Part shown: piece after piece, positions 50,801-62,400 of the stretch
How the letters are laid out: each line of letters begins with the position of its first letter
Numbering within the stretch: position 1 is the first letter of the stretch
Assembly (NCBI GenBank): GCA_023079485.1
Contig: CM041115.1
Location: 25,545,505 to 25,609,504, forward strand
DNA: 64,000 nucleotides
Origin: Archilochus colubris
Lineage: Eukaryota; Chordata; Aves; Apodiformes; Trochilidae
Direction of reading: 5' to 3'
Made by a program: the position numbers and the translations under genes
The notes under the pieces: model-generated
The model's database searches: none
The model's input: the letters and a program-made list of their open reading frames with translations, nothing else
Told to the model about the DNA's origin: nothing

Positions 50801-52964
50801 TATGCTGTGACTCTTTTGACTCTCAGTGTCTGACTCAGGGTATTGGCAGGTAAGCTCTAGTGGATGGTGGATACATGACTGCTGCTTCCTTCCTTCTGCT
50901 GCTGTTGCTGCCTCTGTGGGAGAGGTAGCAGGAGTTATGGTTAGGGACATCTCAATTTAAGTCAATATACAGAATTGTAAGCCACAGCTGCTGAGAGTCT
51001 GGCTCATCGCTTCTTTTGGCAACACCAGCAGTGGACCAGGAAAGAAAGCTGGAGGAGATTAATATACACATAAAATTACTATGACAAGACTTGCCTGTCA
51101 GTTGCTTTATCTGTGGGAAAAAAAAAATATATAACGAACATTTTTCCTGTTTGTCCACACGGAACTAGTGAATTAGCTAAAATCTGGTGAAGAAGGGGTG
51201 CCTGGATTGAAGAGAACGTAGAAACTGAAAAATAATGCCCTGATAAATCAAGCAGACACTGTGACAATCACTATAGTCTTCTTTCTCAGTTCTATAACAC
51301 CATTTTCAGATTTTACCTGAAAGAAACTGCATATTCATTAATGATTTTATTTAATAAATGCATTATGAAATTAAAAATATGTTGAATTGAAGTCAAGGTG
51401 CTATTATGAAACTGAAAGGCCACTGCTGAACGTGACTCAAGATTTCCCAGAGAAGACCTTTCTCTTTGTATTGATGATATCTTTTGACAACTGTGTTCCT
51501 TCAGAAACTACGAGCTTGTCAGTAAGGCTCATGGGAACTGGAGATGAGGCTTCAGAGGCACCAGAGCAAGCAATTTGAGTCTAATTATCAGAGGAAATAA
51601 GGAAGACCACAAATCTCGCTTCCTTTTGAACAATGTCTAAGGCTCACATTTTCAACTTCACTTTTCAAAGCTACTGCTAAAAATACCTGGGAAGAAGAGA
51701 CCAAGGCAAAAGGAGATAGAAGAAGGGAGAACATAGGAGGGAAGAGTAAACAACATGATTGTGTTCACAGCTGCCTGCAGGAAGTAAGAAGAGCAATTGT
51801 GTAACTATTGTGTCTTACTGTGAATTTAGTGATAATTAGTTGAGAGCTGTTTTAACAGCTGCCATGGTCTGTTTTAAGAATCTAAATAGGAAATTGGGTA
51901 TAGATCCAGAGTGATTTTTCTCTCACCTTAATTTCCAATGTCCAGCATCCTAATCAGCCAGGTAAACAAAATATTGATAATAACAGATTAGCTATTCGAG
52001 AAATTACAGTTTATATCTTTACGGATAGAGACTGAGGGCAACATTTGTTGTTGGACACTCCGTAGTTTTTCACCTTCCTAGCACATTTCTGTATTACTGC
52101 CACAGTAGCAGCAGCACAGACATGATAAGCTATGAGACGAATTTCTGAGCACTTACCTTACCACTTATTGGCTGTCTCATTGTAGTCCCCTTTTAATTAT
52201 TCCATAATGTTGGGTTTTTTTGCTGATTTAGAAATATCTTTCAGGTTTCATTGCTCAGGGTGAGAGGTTTGTTGAGCAACTGATCATACCTAATTCCACT
52301 GGGCTTAATTCCAAAGTCCGTGTAGAGGCTTGGGACATCTCTGCATTTCAGAGTCTGTGAAAGGGTTCAGTGACCCTTAGAGAGCACAATTAAACTAGGA
52401 CGGCATAAAAAAAAATTGTGGACCCCTATCAGTGCAGCATTGCACTAGTGGTAATTAATCCTGCTGAGTAGCAGGACTGGAGGGTCTGGACATGATACCC
52501 CATTACTTGTACAGAAGCATACCCTCTGGTGTCTCTGATAGGTCCCATATCCTGCATCTGAAGATGTCTGCTAATATGTTCAAACATATGAACTTTCACC
52601 CATCCAACCTGACAGGTTCCTTAACTCCTTTGCATATAAATTTCTGCTTCTTGGCCTGTGTCTATGAGAAATATTACTGTTTCAGGTTCTTATCTTTGCT
52701 TGTTCAGTGACCGCATCTCATTATGAAATTCTTTCCTATCAGAAGAAGATGATTCAGTTTTCAGACCTCTGTGAACTCCATTCACCAAGACTAGACTCAT
52801 GTCTCTCTCTATTGTCCCCATGATGGAAACAAGGTTTGATTCTTTCTGAACATAAAGTATTTCTGGAATAAACACTAACCTAAAACTAATTGGGTAATTG
52901 GGCCAGATTTCATTTTAGACACCCATGTCTATTCCTTTGATTTCATAAATTTGAATATGAAACT
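47828..52964. other. Intergenic stretch with small tandem repeats
   Basis: AT-rich. Contains a TTTTATTTTAT patch (about 49560-49592) and a 36-bp unit repeated twice (50364-50399 and 50401-50436, core AATATTATAAAATACAGTCT). Short frames only; no gene or transposon recognised. Confidence 0.55.
50364..50436. repeat. 36-bp tandem duplication
   Basis: Two head-to-tail copies share AATATTATAAAATACAGTCT followed by ATACAC, separated by a few bases. Confidence 0.85.
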
Positions 52965-53042
52965 TTTTTTAATTTTATTATTATTTCTTTTTTTCTTTTT
53001 TTTTTTTCTTTTTTTTTTCTTTTTTTTTTTTCTTTTTTTTTT
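52965..53042. repeat. Long T-rich tract with spaced C
   Basis: T runs of 7-13 bases are separated by single C. On the complementary strand this reads as a poly-A tract with spaced G. It directly precedes the CR1 cluster. Confidence 0.95.
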
Positions 53043-53099
53043 AGTAAACACAAATCCAGTGAGTTTCCCATCTGGAAAACATCTTTGCATAAAAAGACA

Positions 53100-53300
53100 G
53101 TAGGGTTCTAATGGGCACCGTGCTGAACATGAGCCTGAAAGGTTAACAGCAACGTGGGCTACTGGTATTCTGGGCTGAGTTAAGAAAAGCATTGGCAGCA
53201 GGTAAAGGCAGATGATCCTTTCTCTCATTGGCCCTGATGAGGACACACCTGGACACAAAGTGTCCTGTACTTGATATCCAAGCTCAAGGGAGACACAGGT
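53100..53300 (+). mobile_element. CR1 LINE fragment (RT C-terminal region), first of a cluster
   Basis: Blocks matching the end of CR1 ORF2 are present: TTAAGAAAAGCATTGGCAGC, GATGATCCTT and GAGGACACACCTGGA. It is followed within ~40 bp by an upstream part of another CR1, so the two are separate insertions or a rearranged copy. Confidence 0.75.
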
Positions 53301-53329
53301 TAAGATTAAGATTACAATAGAGTTGAGGG

Positions 53330-55993
53330 TGGGAAGGGCACAGAAGTGGGCTTGCTAGAAATAAGCCTAGGGCAGCAAATGAGTATTTGAGGGATGGTTT
53401 GCTATCCAGTCAGCAGTTTCACTCTGCAGTTCCAGTGGAGGTAGGAAATGGAGATTCACATGGCAAAAAAGGTGCAAGGTTACCAGCCAGTGGAATTGCC
53501 TGTAAACAACTAGCTAGGAAATAGGACTTCTCATCACAAAAAGATGGTGGGACCATCAGCCCAAATGAAGTGCATCTACACAAATGCACATAGCATGTAC
53601 AACAAACAAGAGGATCTAGAAGTCATAGTGCAGTAGGAAAACCATATCATTGACATCGCAGAAACGTTGTGGCACAACTCACGTGACTGGAGTGCTACAG
53701 TCAATGACTGCAAGCTCTTCAGAAGGGAAAGGTAAGGAAGGAGAGGTGGTGGAGTTACTCTGTATGTTAGAGAATGCTATGAATGCCTGGAAGTTAATGA
53801 TGGTGACAACACTGTGGAATAATTAAGGGTTAGAAGTGGGGGAAAGGCCAGCAAACCAGACATCTTGGTGTGAGTCTGTTGTAGACCAGGATGAAGAGAG
53901 ACACAAAATACTCTATGGACATTTGATAGAAGTCTCTCATTCTATTGCCCGAGAGACTTCACGAGGGACTTCAACTTCCCAGATGTCTGCTGGAAACACG
54001 ATACAGCAGAGATGGAACAGTTCTGGAGGCTCCCGGTGTGCAGAGGGCAACTTCATGACACAGCTGGTGAGAGAGCCAACTAAGGAAGGGACATGGCTGG
54101 ACCTGTTGTTTGTCAACAGCGTTGGGCTTGTGGAAGGTGTAATGGTTGGAAGCTGCCTTGGGTATAGCAACCACAAAATGCTGGAATTCTCTATTGTTGG
54201 GCAGGTAAAGAGAGAAGTCAGCAGAACAGCTGCCTTGATCTTTCAGCAAGCAGACTCTGACCTGTCTCAGAGACTGATTGACAGAGTCCCTTGGGAAGCA
54301 GTTCTGAAAAGCAAAGGAGTCCAGGAAGGCCAGACATTCTTCAAGAAGAAAATCTTACAAGTGCAGGAACAAGCCACACCCCTGTGCCAAAAGTACATAT
54401 TGACTTCTTTGCCTCAGTCTTTTGTAGTAGGAGCAGTTACTCTCTAGATATCCAGTCCCCTGAGCTGATCTGAGGATGGGTGCAGGGAGTAGTTTAGAGC
54501 CTCCATAATCCAAAAAGAGATGATTAGTGACCTGTAGCACCACTTAGATGGTTCCAACCCTTTGGGCCCAGATAGGATCCACTCAGAGTACTGAGGGAAC
54601 TGGCAGAAATGCTCACCAAGCCACTTCCCATCATTTATCAGCATACCTGGCTAACCAAGGAGACTGTGGAATGGCAAATGTGACCCTCCTGTACAAGTAC
54701 GTCCAGAAGGAGATAGTGGGAACTATAGGCCTGCCAGCCTGACTTCGGTGCTGGAAAAGGTTAGGGAGCAGATCATCTTGAATGCCATTATGCAGCACAT
54801 GAAGGACAACAGGGGATCAGGCCCATCAGCATGGGTTCATGAAAGGCAGGTCCTGGTTGTCAAACTTAACTTCCTTCCTTGCCAAGGAGACCCATTTCAT
54901 GGATGAGGGAAAAGCTGTAGATGTTGTTTACCTGGACCTTAGCATAGCCTTTGGCACTGTTTCCCACAGCATTCTCCTGGAGAAACTGGCTACAAATGGG
55001 ATAGACTGGCGTACAATTTCCTGGTGAAAAAGTTCTCTCTATGGCTGTGAATGGCCACAAATATGAGTTGTGGCGAGTGGAATAAATCCAGCTGGTGTCC
55101 AGTCACAAGCAGTGTTCCCCAGGGCTCAGTGTTTGTGCCAGTTCTCTGTAATATCTTTATTGTTAATCTGCATGGGGGGATCAAGTGCACCCTCATTCTG
55201 TTTCCAAATTACACTAAATTGGGATGGAGTGTTGATCTGCCTGAGGCTGGGAAGGCTCTACAGAAGGACCTGGACAGGTTGAGCAAGGCCAAGTGTCAGG
55301 TCCTGCACTTGGGCCATGACAACCCCCTGCAATGCTACAGGCCTGGGGATGAGTCGCTGGAAAGATGCCCAGTGGAAAAGAACCTGGGGGTGTTTGTCAT
55401 CTACCAGCAGTGTGTCCAGATGGTATAGAAGACCAGCAGCATCGTGACTTGTATCACAACCAGTGTGGCCAGCAAGACTAGGGAAGTGAATCCTGTGAAT
55501 CATGTGTTCCTTTTGGTCCTCCCTACGAGGACAACAAGGTGCTGGAGTGAGTCCAGAGAAGGGCAACAGTGCTGGTGAAGGATCTAGAGCACAAGCCTTA
55601 TAAAGAGTGATTGAGGGACCTGGGGTGGTTTAGTCTGGAAAAAAGGAGGCTGAGGGGAGACCTTATCACTCTTTACAACTACTTGAAAGTGATTGTGGGA
55701 AGGTGGGGGTTGGTCTCATCTCCTGAGTAACTAGCAACAGAAGAACAGAAGAACAGAAGAGGAAATGTCCCTAAGGTGCACCAAGGGAGATTTAGATTAG
55801 ATATTGTAAGAAACTTCTTCACTGAAAGGGTTATGAAACACTGGAATAGGCTGCCCAGAGAGGTGGTTGAATCAGCATCCCTGGGGATGTTTCAGGGGGA
55901 CATAGTTTAAGCACTGGACTTGGTATAGTTATGTTAATGGTTAGACTAGATGATCTTAAAGTTGTTTTAGAACTGGAATGATTCTGTGACTTT
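53330..55993 (+). mobile_element. Long CR1 LINE copy, defective
   Basis: About 2.66 kb in ORF2 order, from before the endonuclease to the CR1 3' end (GAACTGGAATGATTCTGTG). Endonuclease sequence is at 53560-54300, reverse transcriptase at ~54480-55600 and the C-terminal part to ~55930. It is defective: a TAG interrupts the endonuclease start; the catalytic SDH is changed to SNH (CLGYSNHKM, ~54157-54183); about 100 codons are deleted near 54385; and the polymerase FADDT is replaced by PNYT (~55203-55217). Recognisable RT segments include VDVVYLDLSIAF and QGSVFVPVL. Its first 275 bp of endonuclease sequence is nearly identical to window positions 1-275 inverted. Confidence 0.93.
53836..54447 (+). 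pseudogene. CR1 endonuclease-domain frame, broken
   Basis: The 203-codon frame is the longest coding remnant of the long CR1 copy. It covers the C-terminal half of the apurinic endonuclease domain (REPTKEGTWLDLLFVNSVGL, CLGYSNHKM, VPWEAVLKSKGVQEG) and then runs across a deletion into out-of-context sequence. The ATG at 53836 is internal to ORF2, not a true start. The SDH to SNH change removes a catalytic aspartate. Confidence 0.85.
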
Positions 55994-56360
55994 ATGGTCA
56001 TACTTAAGAGCATCCAGTGAAGGACCACAAAGATGATTAAGGGACAGATTAAGGGACAGAAATTTCCTCTGTTGTGAGGAAAGACTGGGAGAACTGGGCC
56101 TAATCTTGGAGAAGAGAAAGCTCAGGGGGGACCTCATTATTGTACAACTGAAGGAAGGATGCAGATGAGATAGGACCAGGCTCTTTGCAGTGGTGTGCAG
56201 TAACAGGACCAGCAGCAGTGTGCACACACTGAAACACAGCAGGTACTTCCTGAACATCAAGAAATGCTTACCCTGTCAGGGAGACTGAGCAGAGGTTGCC
56301 CAGATAAGTCATGAAATCTTCCACTGTGGAGATTTTGAATAGCTGTTTGGATGTTAATCA
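55994..56360 (+). mobile_element. CR1-related fragment of another subfamily
   Basis: Begins right after the tail of the long CR1 and follows the last part of a different CR1 subfamily: CATCCAGTGAAGGACCACAA, AGATGATTAAGGGA, AGCTCAGGGGGGACCTCATT, GAACATCAAGAAATGCTTAC, CAGAGGTTGCCCAGA. It is poorly preserved and has no clear tail. Confidence 0.75.
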
Positions 56361-57560
56361 GAGCAACTGGCTCTTGCTGGCTCTTCTTGAAAGAAAGAAA
56401 GAAAATAAATCACCAAGGCCTGGATCCAAGCATTGAGCCAGAAAACAGGGGAGGGTTGATGCTGATCAAATTCTCCAAGCCCACCGATGCAGCCACTCAT
56501 ATATTAGAACTGTTTTGCTTAGTAAGCATGGTTGTACATATCAGATGAACAAATGGAGCAGAACTCTGCCCACCTCACCCTCCAGTCCTCATCTCTACCA
56601 GACCCTAGGCCCTGTGCAGCTCCTTCCTCTCCAGCAATACATTTGGAGATGCTAATGAGGATTTGGATAGGATACCAGGGTGTTTTGCGTAGCTGACTTG
56701 GTGTTGGCTACCTGCAGAGTAGCCTAAGAGGGTCTGATGGATGGGGTTCCACCATCTAGTCCCTCACACCACCCCATGGCTCAAACATGCTTTATTTTTT
56801 GTCCATTGAGGTGATCTGTACATAGCAGACAGAAAGAGAAGATGAAGGTAGCAGACAGAAGGAAGATGAGAAGTACTTAGATTAATCCAATTAATTATGA
56901 TACTCAAATGATATTCTAGTAATCCAGTCCCACCACCCCATGAGTTCAAATATCATAAGGCAGATGGTCAGAAGCTTAGAGTCTTCACTCCAGCTTCAAT
57001 TCAGGTGGTACAGATCCAGTGTCACCTTCAGACCTAAGTGGTTTTGTAGAATTGTGTTTGGAACTTGCTGTACCTGTAGGTTGGTTTTTATTTGTTTTTT
57101 TTTGTTTGTTTAGTTTTTCAAAGGTGCACTTGGCAATGTATTTATTTATTTATTTATTCATTAATGGTGATAACACTATTCACTTTATACAATGATAACA
57201 CAAATGGAAAATTCACACAATAGATTACAACAAAATTCCCAATTGTTAGTGTTTGCAATTGAAGCAGTGGCTACCATTGACTGAACTTTTGTTTAATTGT
57301 ATGTATTATAATTTTACTATTTTTATCATGGAAAATTTAGTTGCAAACCTGGGATTTATCAAGGTTCAAGGTGTGCATAAAGTAAATAAAGCACACAGAG
57401 CTGGAATTTTGGAATTATCAGCATTGTGCAGGGTTGGGTGCTAGGTGGTACTTGTACACAGCTAGCACTTTTACTTTGGCACCACCCTTACATATGGAGA
57501 CACAGCTTCCATTTACACCTCCCTCCACCATGTGAGTCCTGGGTCTCAAATTCCACTGTC
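56361..57560. other. Unassigned stretch, possible LTR or ERV flank
   Basis: Contains a short GAAA repeat (56388-56404), a T-rich tract (57082-57118) and a (TATT)n stretch (57138-57162). On the - strand, AATAAAGCATG occurs near 56787 and could be a retroviral polyadenylation signal. If the env remnant at 57634 is the end of an ERV, its 3' LTR would be expected here. I could not define its edges. Confidence 0.35.
57138..57162. repeat. (TATT)n microsatellite
   Basis: Six units of TATT/ATTT, then ATTCATTAATGG. Confidence 0.9.
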
Positions 57561-57633
57561 AGTATGAAGGACATCAATAAGGTCCCCTTTATTCTGTAAA
57601 GGAGTATAGTCAGTCAGCCGAACCATGTGTAAG

Positions 57634-57950
57634 TTAACAGTTCTTATTATGGCTTCGTTTTATACAAGATATTGCTATACCCATCACAGTCACAATTACA
57701 ACAAACATGAACACAGATTATAACAAGCTCTGGATCCAGCCAGTGTCACCAGGTCCAAACCAGCTGAGTATCTTTGAAAGCCAGCTAGCATTAATTGATT
57801 CTCGGATCTCAGGTGTATCCTTTGCTATGTGTTGCAGGAATCCTGAGGAGTCACAGCAGCATTGCAAGTCAGGAATACAAAAGTACCAAGGACACATGGC
57901 AAGCAACTAAGTAGCGATAGTCTTAGCACTGTAGCAGAGGCTTAACACCA
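57634..57950 (-). pseudogene. Endogenous retrovirus envelope remnant (transmembrane subunit)
   Basis: On the - strand, an open stretch (57906 to 57718) has the order expected of a retroviral Env transmembrane subunit. A cysteine cluster (CIPDLQCCC) fits the CX6CC motif that links TM to the surface subunit. About 40 residues later comes a tryptophan-rich membrane-proximal part ([19 protein letters not shown]). After one in-frame TAA (57718-57720) the frame continues with a hydrophobic segment (FMFVVIVTVMGIAI), a short basic tail and a stop at 57634-57636. Another stop lies just upstream. The fusion peptide and surface subunit are not recognisable. Known: CX6CC is typical of gamma- and alpharetroviral-type Env. 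It is clearly inactive. Confidence 0.65.
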
Positions 57951-57960
57951 TGGACCTAAA

Positions 57961-58750
57961 AGATGGCAGACTTCCTGGAGAAGGAAAAAAATTGAAGCAA
58001 ACACTTTTATTGGGTTTTCTTTTTAAGGTTAAGGGCACTGTACAGGTTAAAGGTTCAATGGAGGCCTTCAGTCACCTGTGGCCAATTGTAAGCTGCCTTT
58101 TGTAAGCTGGCCAATTGTAAGCTGGCCATGTGGAACTTCAGCCAGCCAGACTGGACAATCACAGGAAAAGAGCACACTAGTGTTAAAACATCTGTCCTTT
58201 AAGTCTGCTACCACCCTGTCAATGCCTGCAGATGGCAGATAGTATTGCTATACAGAGGGCAGAGGCAAAGATATCTCTAGCAAACAGTATTTTACACTGT
58301 GGGACAAACTTTTATGCTGCCCTTTATCTTGCAATTACTGACGTTAGTGCCCCATTGTCATCAGGAAGGCTACCCAGACTTTATTTGGGTTGCTAATGGA
58401 TTGCATTTCTCTGAGAGCCATAGTAAAGCTTCAGATTTCCCCACGTGCCTAGACTACTTTCTTATTTGAAGTTTCAGTTAGCAGTTTGCAGGCCATGGAT
58501 GCTGAAGAAAGCAACAAAAGATGTTAGCAAAAAGACAAACAATTATTTGGCTGAAGGGCCACAAATATTGCCCTTTTTATGGTTCCGCATGACTATTAGA
58601 AGCCCAGCACAGACGTTGAGTCAGGAGAGCTTCCACACAGAACCCCCTTGCTTTCTAAACTCCTTCACCCTCATGAGGACCGTAGGTAGGGCTGGGTCAA
58701 GCTTTCACACCCCTATTGCCAGACGCACAGCAGCTGCATCCCTTTGTTTG
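57961..58750 (-). other. Probable ERV internal remnant
   Basis: Lies between the env remnant and the LTR/leader-like region when read on the - strand. It is less than 1 kb, so gag and pol are absent, either deleted or never present (a spliced env-type copy). A pair of ~20-bp repeats (AATTGTAAGCTGGCC-like) is at 58083-58127. The + strand frame 58445-58933 (162 codons) runs antisense and shows no domain. Confidence 0.4.
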
Positions 58751-58753
58751 TGG

Positions 58754-58826
58754 GATCCTGCTGACCATGCCAAATGTTATGGTCCACAGGTTCTTATCCT
58801 GATGACTACACCAAAATGTTATGGTT
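58754..58826 (-). repeat. Tandem repeat resembling an LTR end plus primer-binding site
   Basis: Two ~38-bp units on the - strand each read ACCATAACATTTTGG or ACCATAACATTTGG, followed by a GTC/CAGGAT block (58797-58826 and 58754-58784). The pattern ...CA, TT, TGG is what a retroviral LTR end followed by a tRNA primer-binding site looks like. The first unit resembles a tRNA-His-type site at about 13 of 21 bases, which is weak. The duplication is unusual. Confidence 0.4.
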
Positions 58827-58829
58827 CAA

Positions 58830-59050
58830 GGTTACTTGAAATTTTTGGATCCTCAAGAACAAAGTCCAACCACCAAGGGTTGGGTGCAAGCATAAAGTTT
58901 TATTTGACAATTAACACAAGTAAAGTGATATAACCCCATGAAATTATGGCAAATGAGTTGTGAGGCAAAAGAGAGTGAGAAAAAAGAAGACACCTGGAAA
59001 AGAGAGAGAGAAAAAGAGAGAAAGAAAGAAAGAGACGGGAGAGAAAGAGA
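58830..59050 (-). mobile_element. Possible retroviral LTR (R/U5 part)
   Basis: On the - strand, upstream of the primer-site-like repeat, there is AAATAAAACTTTATGC (polyadenylation signal at 58899-58904) and then ~70 bp of U5-like sequence. Beyond it is a GA-rich (CT-rich on -) tract to 59060. The outer LTR edge could not be found. Confidence 0.35.
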
Positions 59051-59062
59051 AAGAAAAGAATG
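58970..59062. repeat. GA-rich tract
   Basis: A nearly all-purine + strand made of GAGA and GAAA units. The short Lys/Glu/Arg frames here are artefacts. Confidence 0.9.
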
Positions 59063-59257
59063 AGGTAGAATGTGGTGATAATATCAATGTATATAATATC
59101 ATGTTCACAAAATGCTGTAGTGCTACACAAATTGAAAGTTATCGAGTTTATAAATATCAACTGAATATCTGAACTATTAAAGTTTACTTATATTTAAATT
59201 TACCATCAACCCAAAATAAAGTGGAGTGCTTACTTAATAGCTCTTTCTATACTGATA

Positions 59258-59432
59258 GAATGGTTTTGGTAGGAAGGGACCTTAAAGATTATCTAATTCC
59301 AGACCCCCTGCATGGGTAGGGACACCTCCCACTAGATGCTCACAGCAGCAACCAACCTGCCTTTAAACATGTCCAGGAAGGGGAAATCCACAACCTTCCT
59401 GGTCAACATGTCCCAGCACCTCAGCATTTCAA
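59258..59432 (-). mobile_element. CR1 LINE 3' end, antisense
   Basis: The - strand sequence ends in the typical CR1 3' UTR: on the + strand it reads ATAGAATGGTTTTGGTAGGA, AGGGACCTTAAAGATTATCT and GGTAGGGACACCTCCCACTA, and continues into the end of ORF2 (GGGGAAATCCACAACC). It is 5'-truncated. Confidence 0.92.
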
Positions 59433-62400
59433 AGTAATGCATCTGATGACTGGTGTTTTGGTTTTATTTTTTTATTTTTATTTGGTTGGATTTGGTTTTT
59501 TTGAGGTTTCTATTTGTTTTTGTTTTTTTTTTTATATTTCGTTAACAGCTATAGCTGAAGGGCTAATTTTAATCATGTTTTTTCTCTGTAGAAGAAATTA
59601 TATGTCAGAAAAATAGGTGGGAATTTCCATTTTCAAAAGAGTATAGTCTCAGTCTAGTTCTATCTCACTCAAGCCATTAGTAACTTATTCTAATATCAGT
59701 GTTTTTCTGCTGTTACCAGTTTCAGACTTTTTCACCATTATGTTCTTATTTTGCAATAGGCATTTAGCTATTAAACTGCAGGGGGCTTTTTGCTTCACAT
59801 TCTTTCTGTAGTCTAGTCCAGAAAAGCTATTTTTTCATCTGCCATTTAGTTTTTTACTTTGTGCACTCCAAGTTTCTCTGCTTTTGGCGAGGTCAGCACT
59901 CAAGATGTCTTCTCTCTGAACTCCTAATTCCCCTAAATGTTGCAGAAGATCATAGTTTGGGTCGTAAGATCAGCAGCTCTGCCCCGAGAATGCTGAGCAA
60001 GACAATGTAGTAGGATGTGTAATTACCTCTATATAATCTGATTGAACTGAGAAGCAAGGAATATATTCCACTGAAAAATGTCAAGCTTTTTCTGGGTGTA
60101 TTTTTTTGAGCTTTTTAGTCCATAAATAGCTTTAAATTGCAGCTTTTCCTAACCTCTGCAGAAAAAATTTGATGTCTTGATGGAGAATGAAAGATACTGT
60201 GAGGACTGCCAGGCAAGATGGGAGATCTCCAGACCACCACCCACATATATCACACATATTGGCTTTAGCCTGAGTAAGATCTACTGTATGCACATATACA
60301 CAGAAAAAATTTTAATAGTTTCCTTTGTCTGTCTTTAACAATTTTTGCTGGGGTCCTTTAAAGAGCACACGCCAGCAGCAAAGAATCAGGAAAGACTAAA
60401 GGATAAACCAGTAATGAAATGCAGAAAGAAAACCCACAATCAGCACCATCTGTTGCCCAATTAAACTCAGCAGTTCACAGGTGTTCACAAAAGGATATAC
60501 AGTTTTGCCTACGCCAAGGTACTGTTCTAAATTATCCTTATGAGACAAGACGAATTTTCTTTTATTGGCCACTTGACATATTTTTAAAGCTTTAGTTTTT
60601 TTATGTCAATAGTAACAATTTTATAAACCCCACATCTCTCTCTCCATTTTTGACATCTGAATACATAGTAAAAATGTCAGACTTAATAGCTGAAGCATCT
60701 AGTCTATCATTTTTGTCCTGGTTTTTCTCAGCCAAATTCACTATTCTATTCTGATTCTTAAGTTAGCACCTTTTTAAAGCAGACTTCATGACTATTTCTT
60801 CGTATTTATAGATACAAGTCTTAAAAGTCCACAGTACACTGTGGATACACGGTACACAGGACACTGGGATACTTAATGTGTCTTAAATTGATATGTTTAT
60901 TTATATATAATCAGATACATAAAATTAGGTACAGCCTGATTTTTGAAGCAGCAGATTAATAAACAGTACAATTCTGTTGAGCCTCTGCCTGTCGGCACTA
61001 CTGATGATTTAGTAAGTTTGTATTGATGCTACTTTGTGATATGCTTCTTTTGTGATTACAGAGAGGACCTAGATCCTCAGGACTGGCATTTCAATACCTT
61101 TCGTTAGTATAATAAGGGGTTAAAATCAACAGCAAGAGCAGGAGATAAAACTAGTATATCTGTCCCTTCTATTAACTTATTTTCAGCAAAACTTTTCAAT
61201 CTTGGAGTTTCTCTATGAGTACACGCTGATTTGAGTGTCATAATACAAAATCACCTACAGAAAGGTTTACACTGGATGCAAATGGCTGTGTGTTCACAAT
61301 TGTGTATCCTTAAAACAAAACAATTCCACCCATGACATTTTTTTGCTTCCGTTTGCAATCCGAAATTACCTTATGAAGTTCCTTGGCAATTAGAGTGTGC
61401 CAACTAGCTGTTTAGGCACTGATTGGGAAGCTGGAAGGCCCAGGGGAGCCTTATCTCTGCAGTGTTAATGAAATGCATATGATGTTGTTGCTCTAAAGGT
61501 TAAAACTGAGTTATAATGCAACACAGACTAGTTCTCAGATTTAACCTACAGGGAAATATTTATGATGTTCTCTGCCTACAATTTACTTTAATAACACTTA
61601 ATAATACTAGTTTACTCTTAACCAAAATAATGCCTTTCATGCAAAGATCTTAAAGAACTTCACAGTCATTTATTTTCACCACACCCTCACGAGGAAGAGA
61701 AGCAGTATTTTACCTGCTTGCAATCTCTCTTTATTAAACTTTCCTTTAGTCTAATATTAAGAGCTTTAGGAGACTGTGAAAGTTTGTATTTTTATATTCT
61801 AAGTTTCACTCTAAATAGTATAGTCCTGATGTGCTTTTGTTCAGGGAAATTAAGATGGGTCTTTTTTTTTTAACTTCCAGAATAAATGCATAAATGCATT
61901 TTTGAAGTCTTTCCCTGCTGATCTTCAAAATGTTAGCTTAGTGGTAGCTCAGATTTTAGAGACATTTTTCAGTGAAAATATTCATGTAATTCAAAACCTT
62001 TCAAAAATACAGTACTGGATATTTAAAAACCTGGAGTGATACATGTAGAACACAGAGTTGTAACAGTAGGCTAACAAAAATGAAGTAGATTTGCAAAGGT
62101 GAAAGAACAACCTTCACAATTTTGAAGAAAGTTATTGTGGCTTCTTGTCACTTTTTCCTTCCTTTTTCTCATATTTTTTTGCCTCTAGTCACAGCAGGGT
62201 TACATCTGTTCTCAGACAGGAGACAGAAATTTGGCCTATAATAAATGTATACAAAAAACATTCACGTAGAGAATGGCATTCCCAGGTGAAATGCTTTCCT
62301 TGAACAGAAAGTCAGAGTACTTACTGTCAACGTAAAATAGACCCTCTGTGGGATTTTGAGGTAAAATGCAAATTCCTGAAACAAGTGCTGTGCAGCCCCT

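Noticed and set aside
58445..58933. 162-codon + strand frame
   Set aside because: It runs opposite to the ERV remnant and LTR-like signals and has no recognisable motif.
61645..61720. Possible second MIR/L2 remnant
   Set aside because: Only a few short blocks agree by eye; too diverged to support without a profile search.
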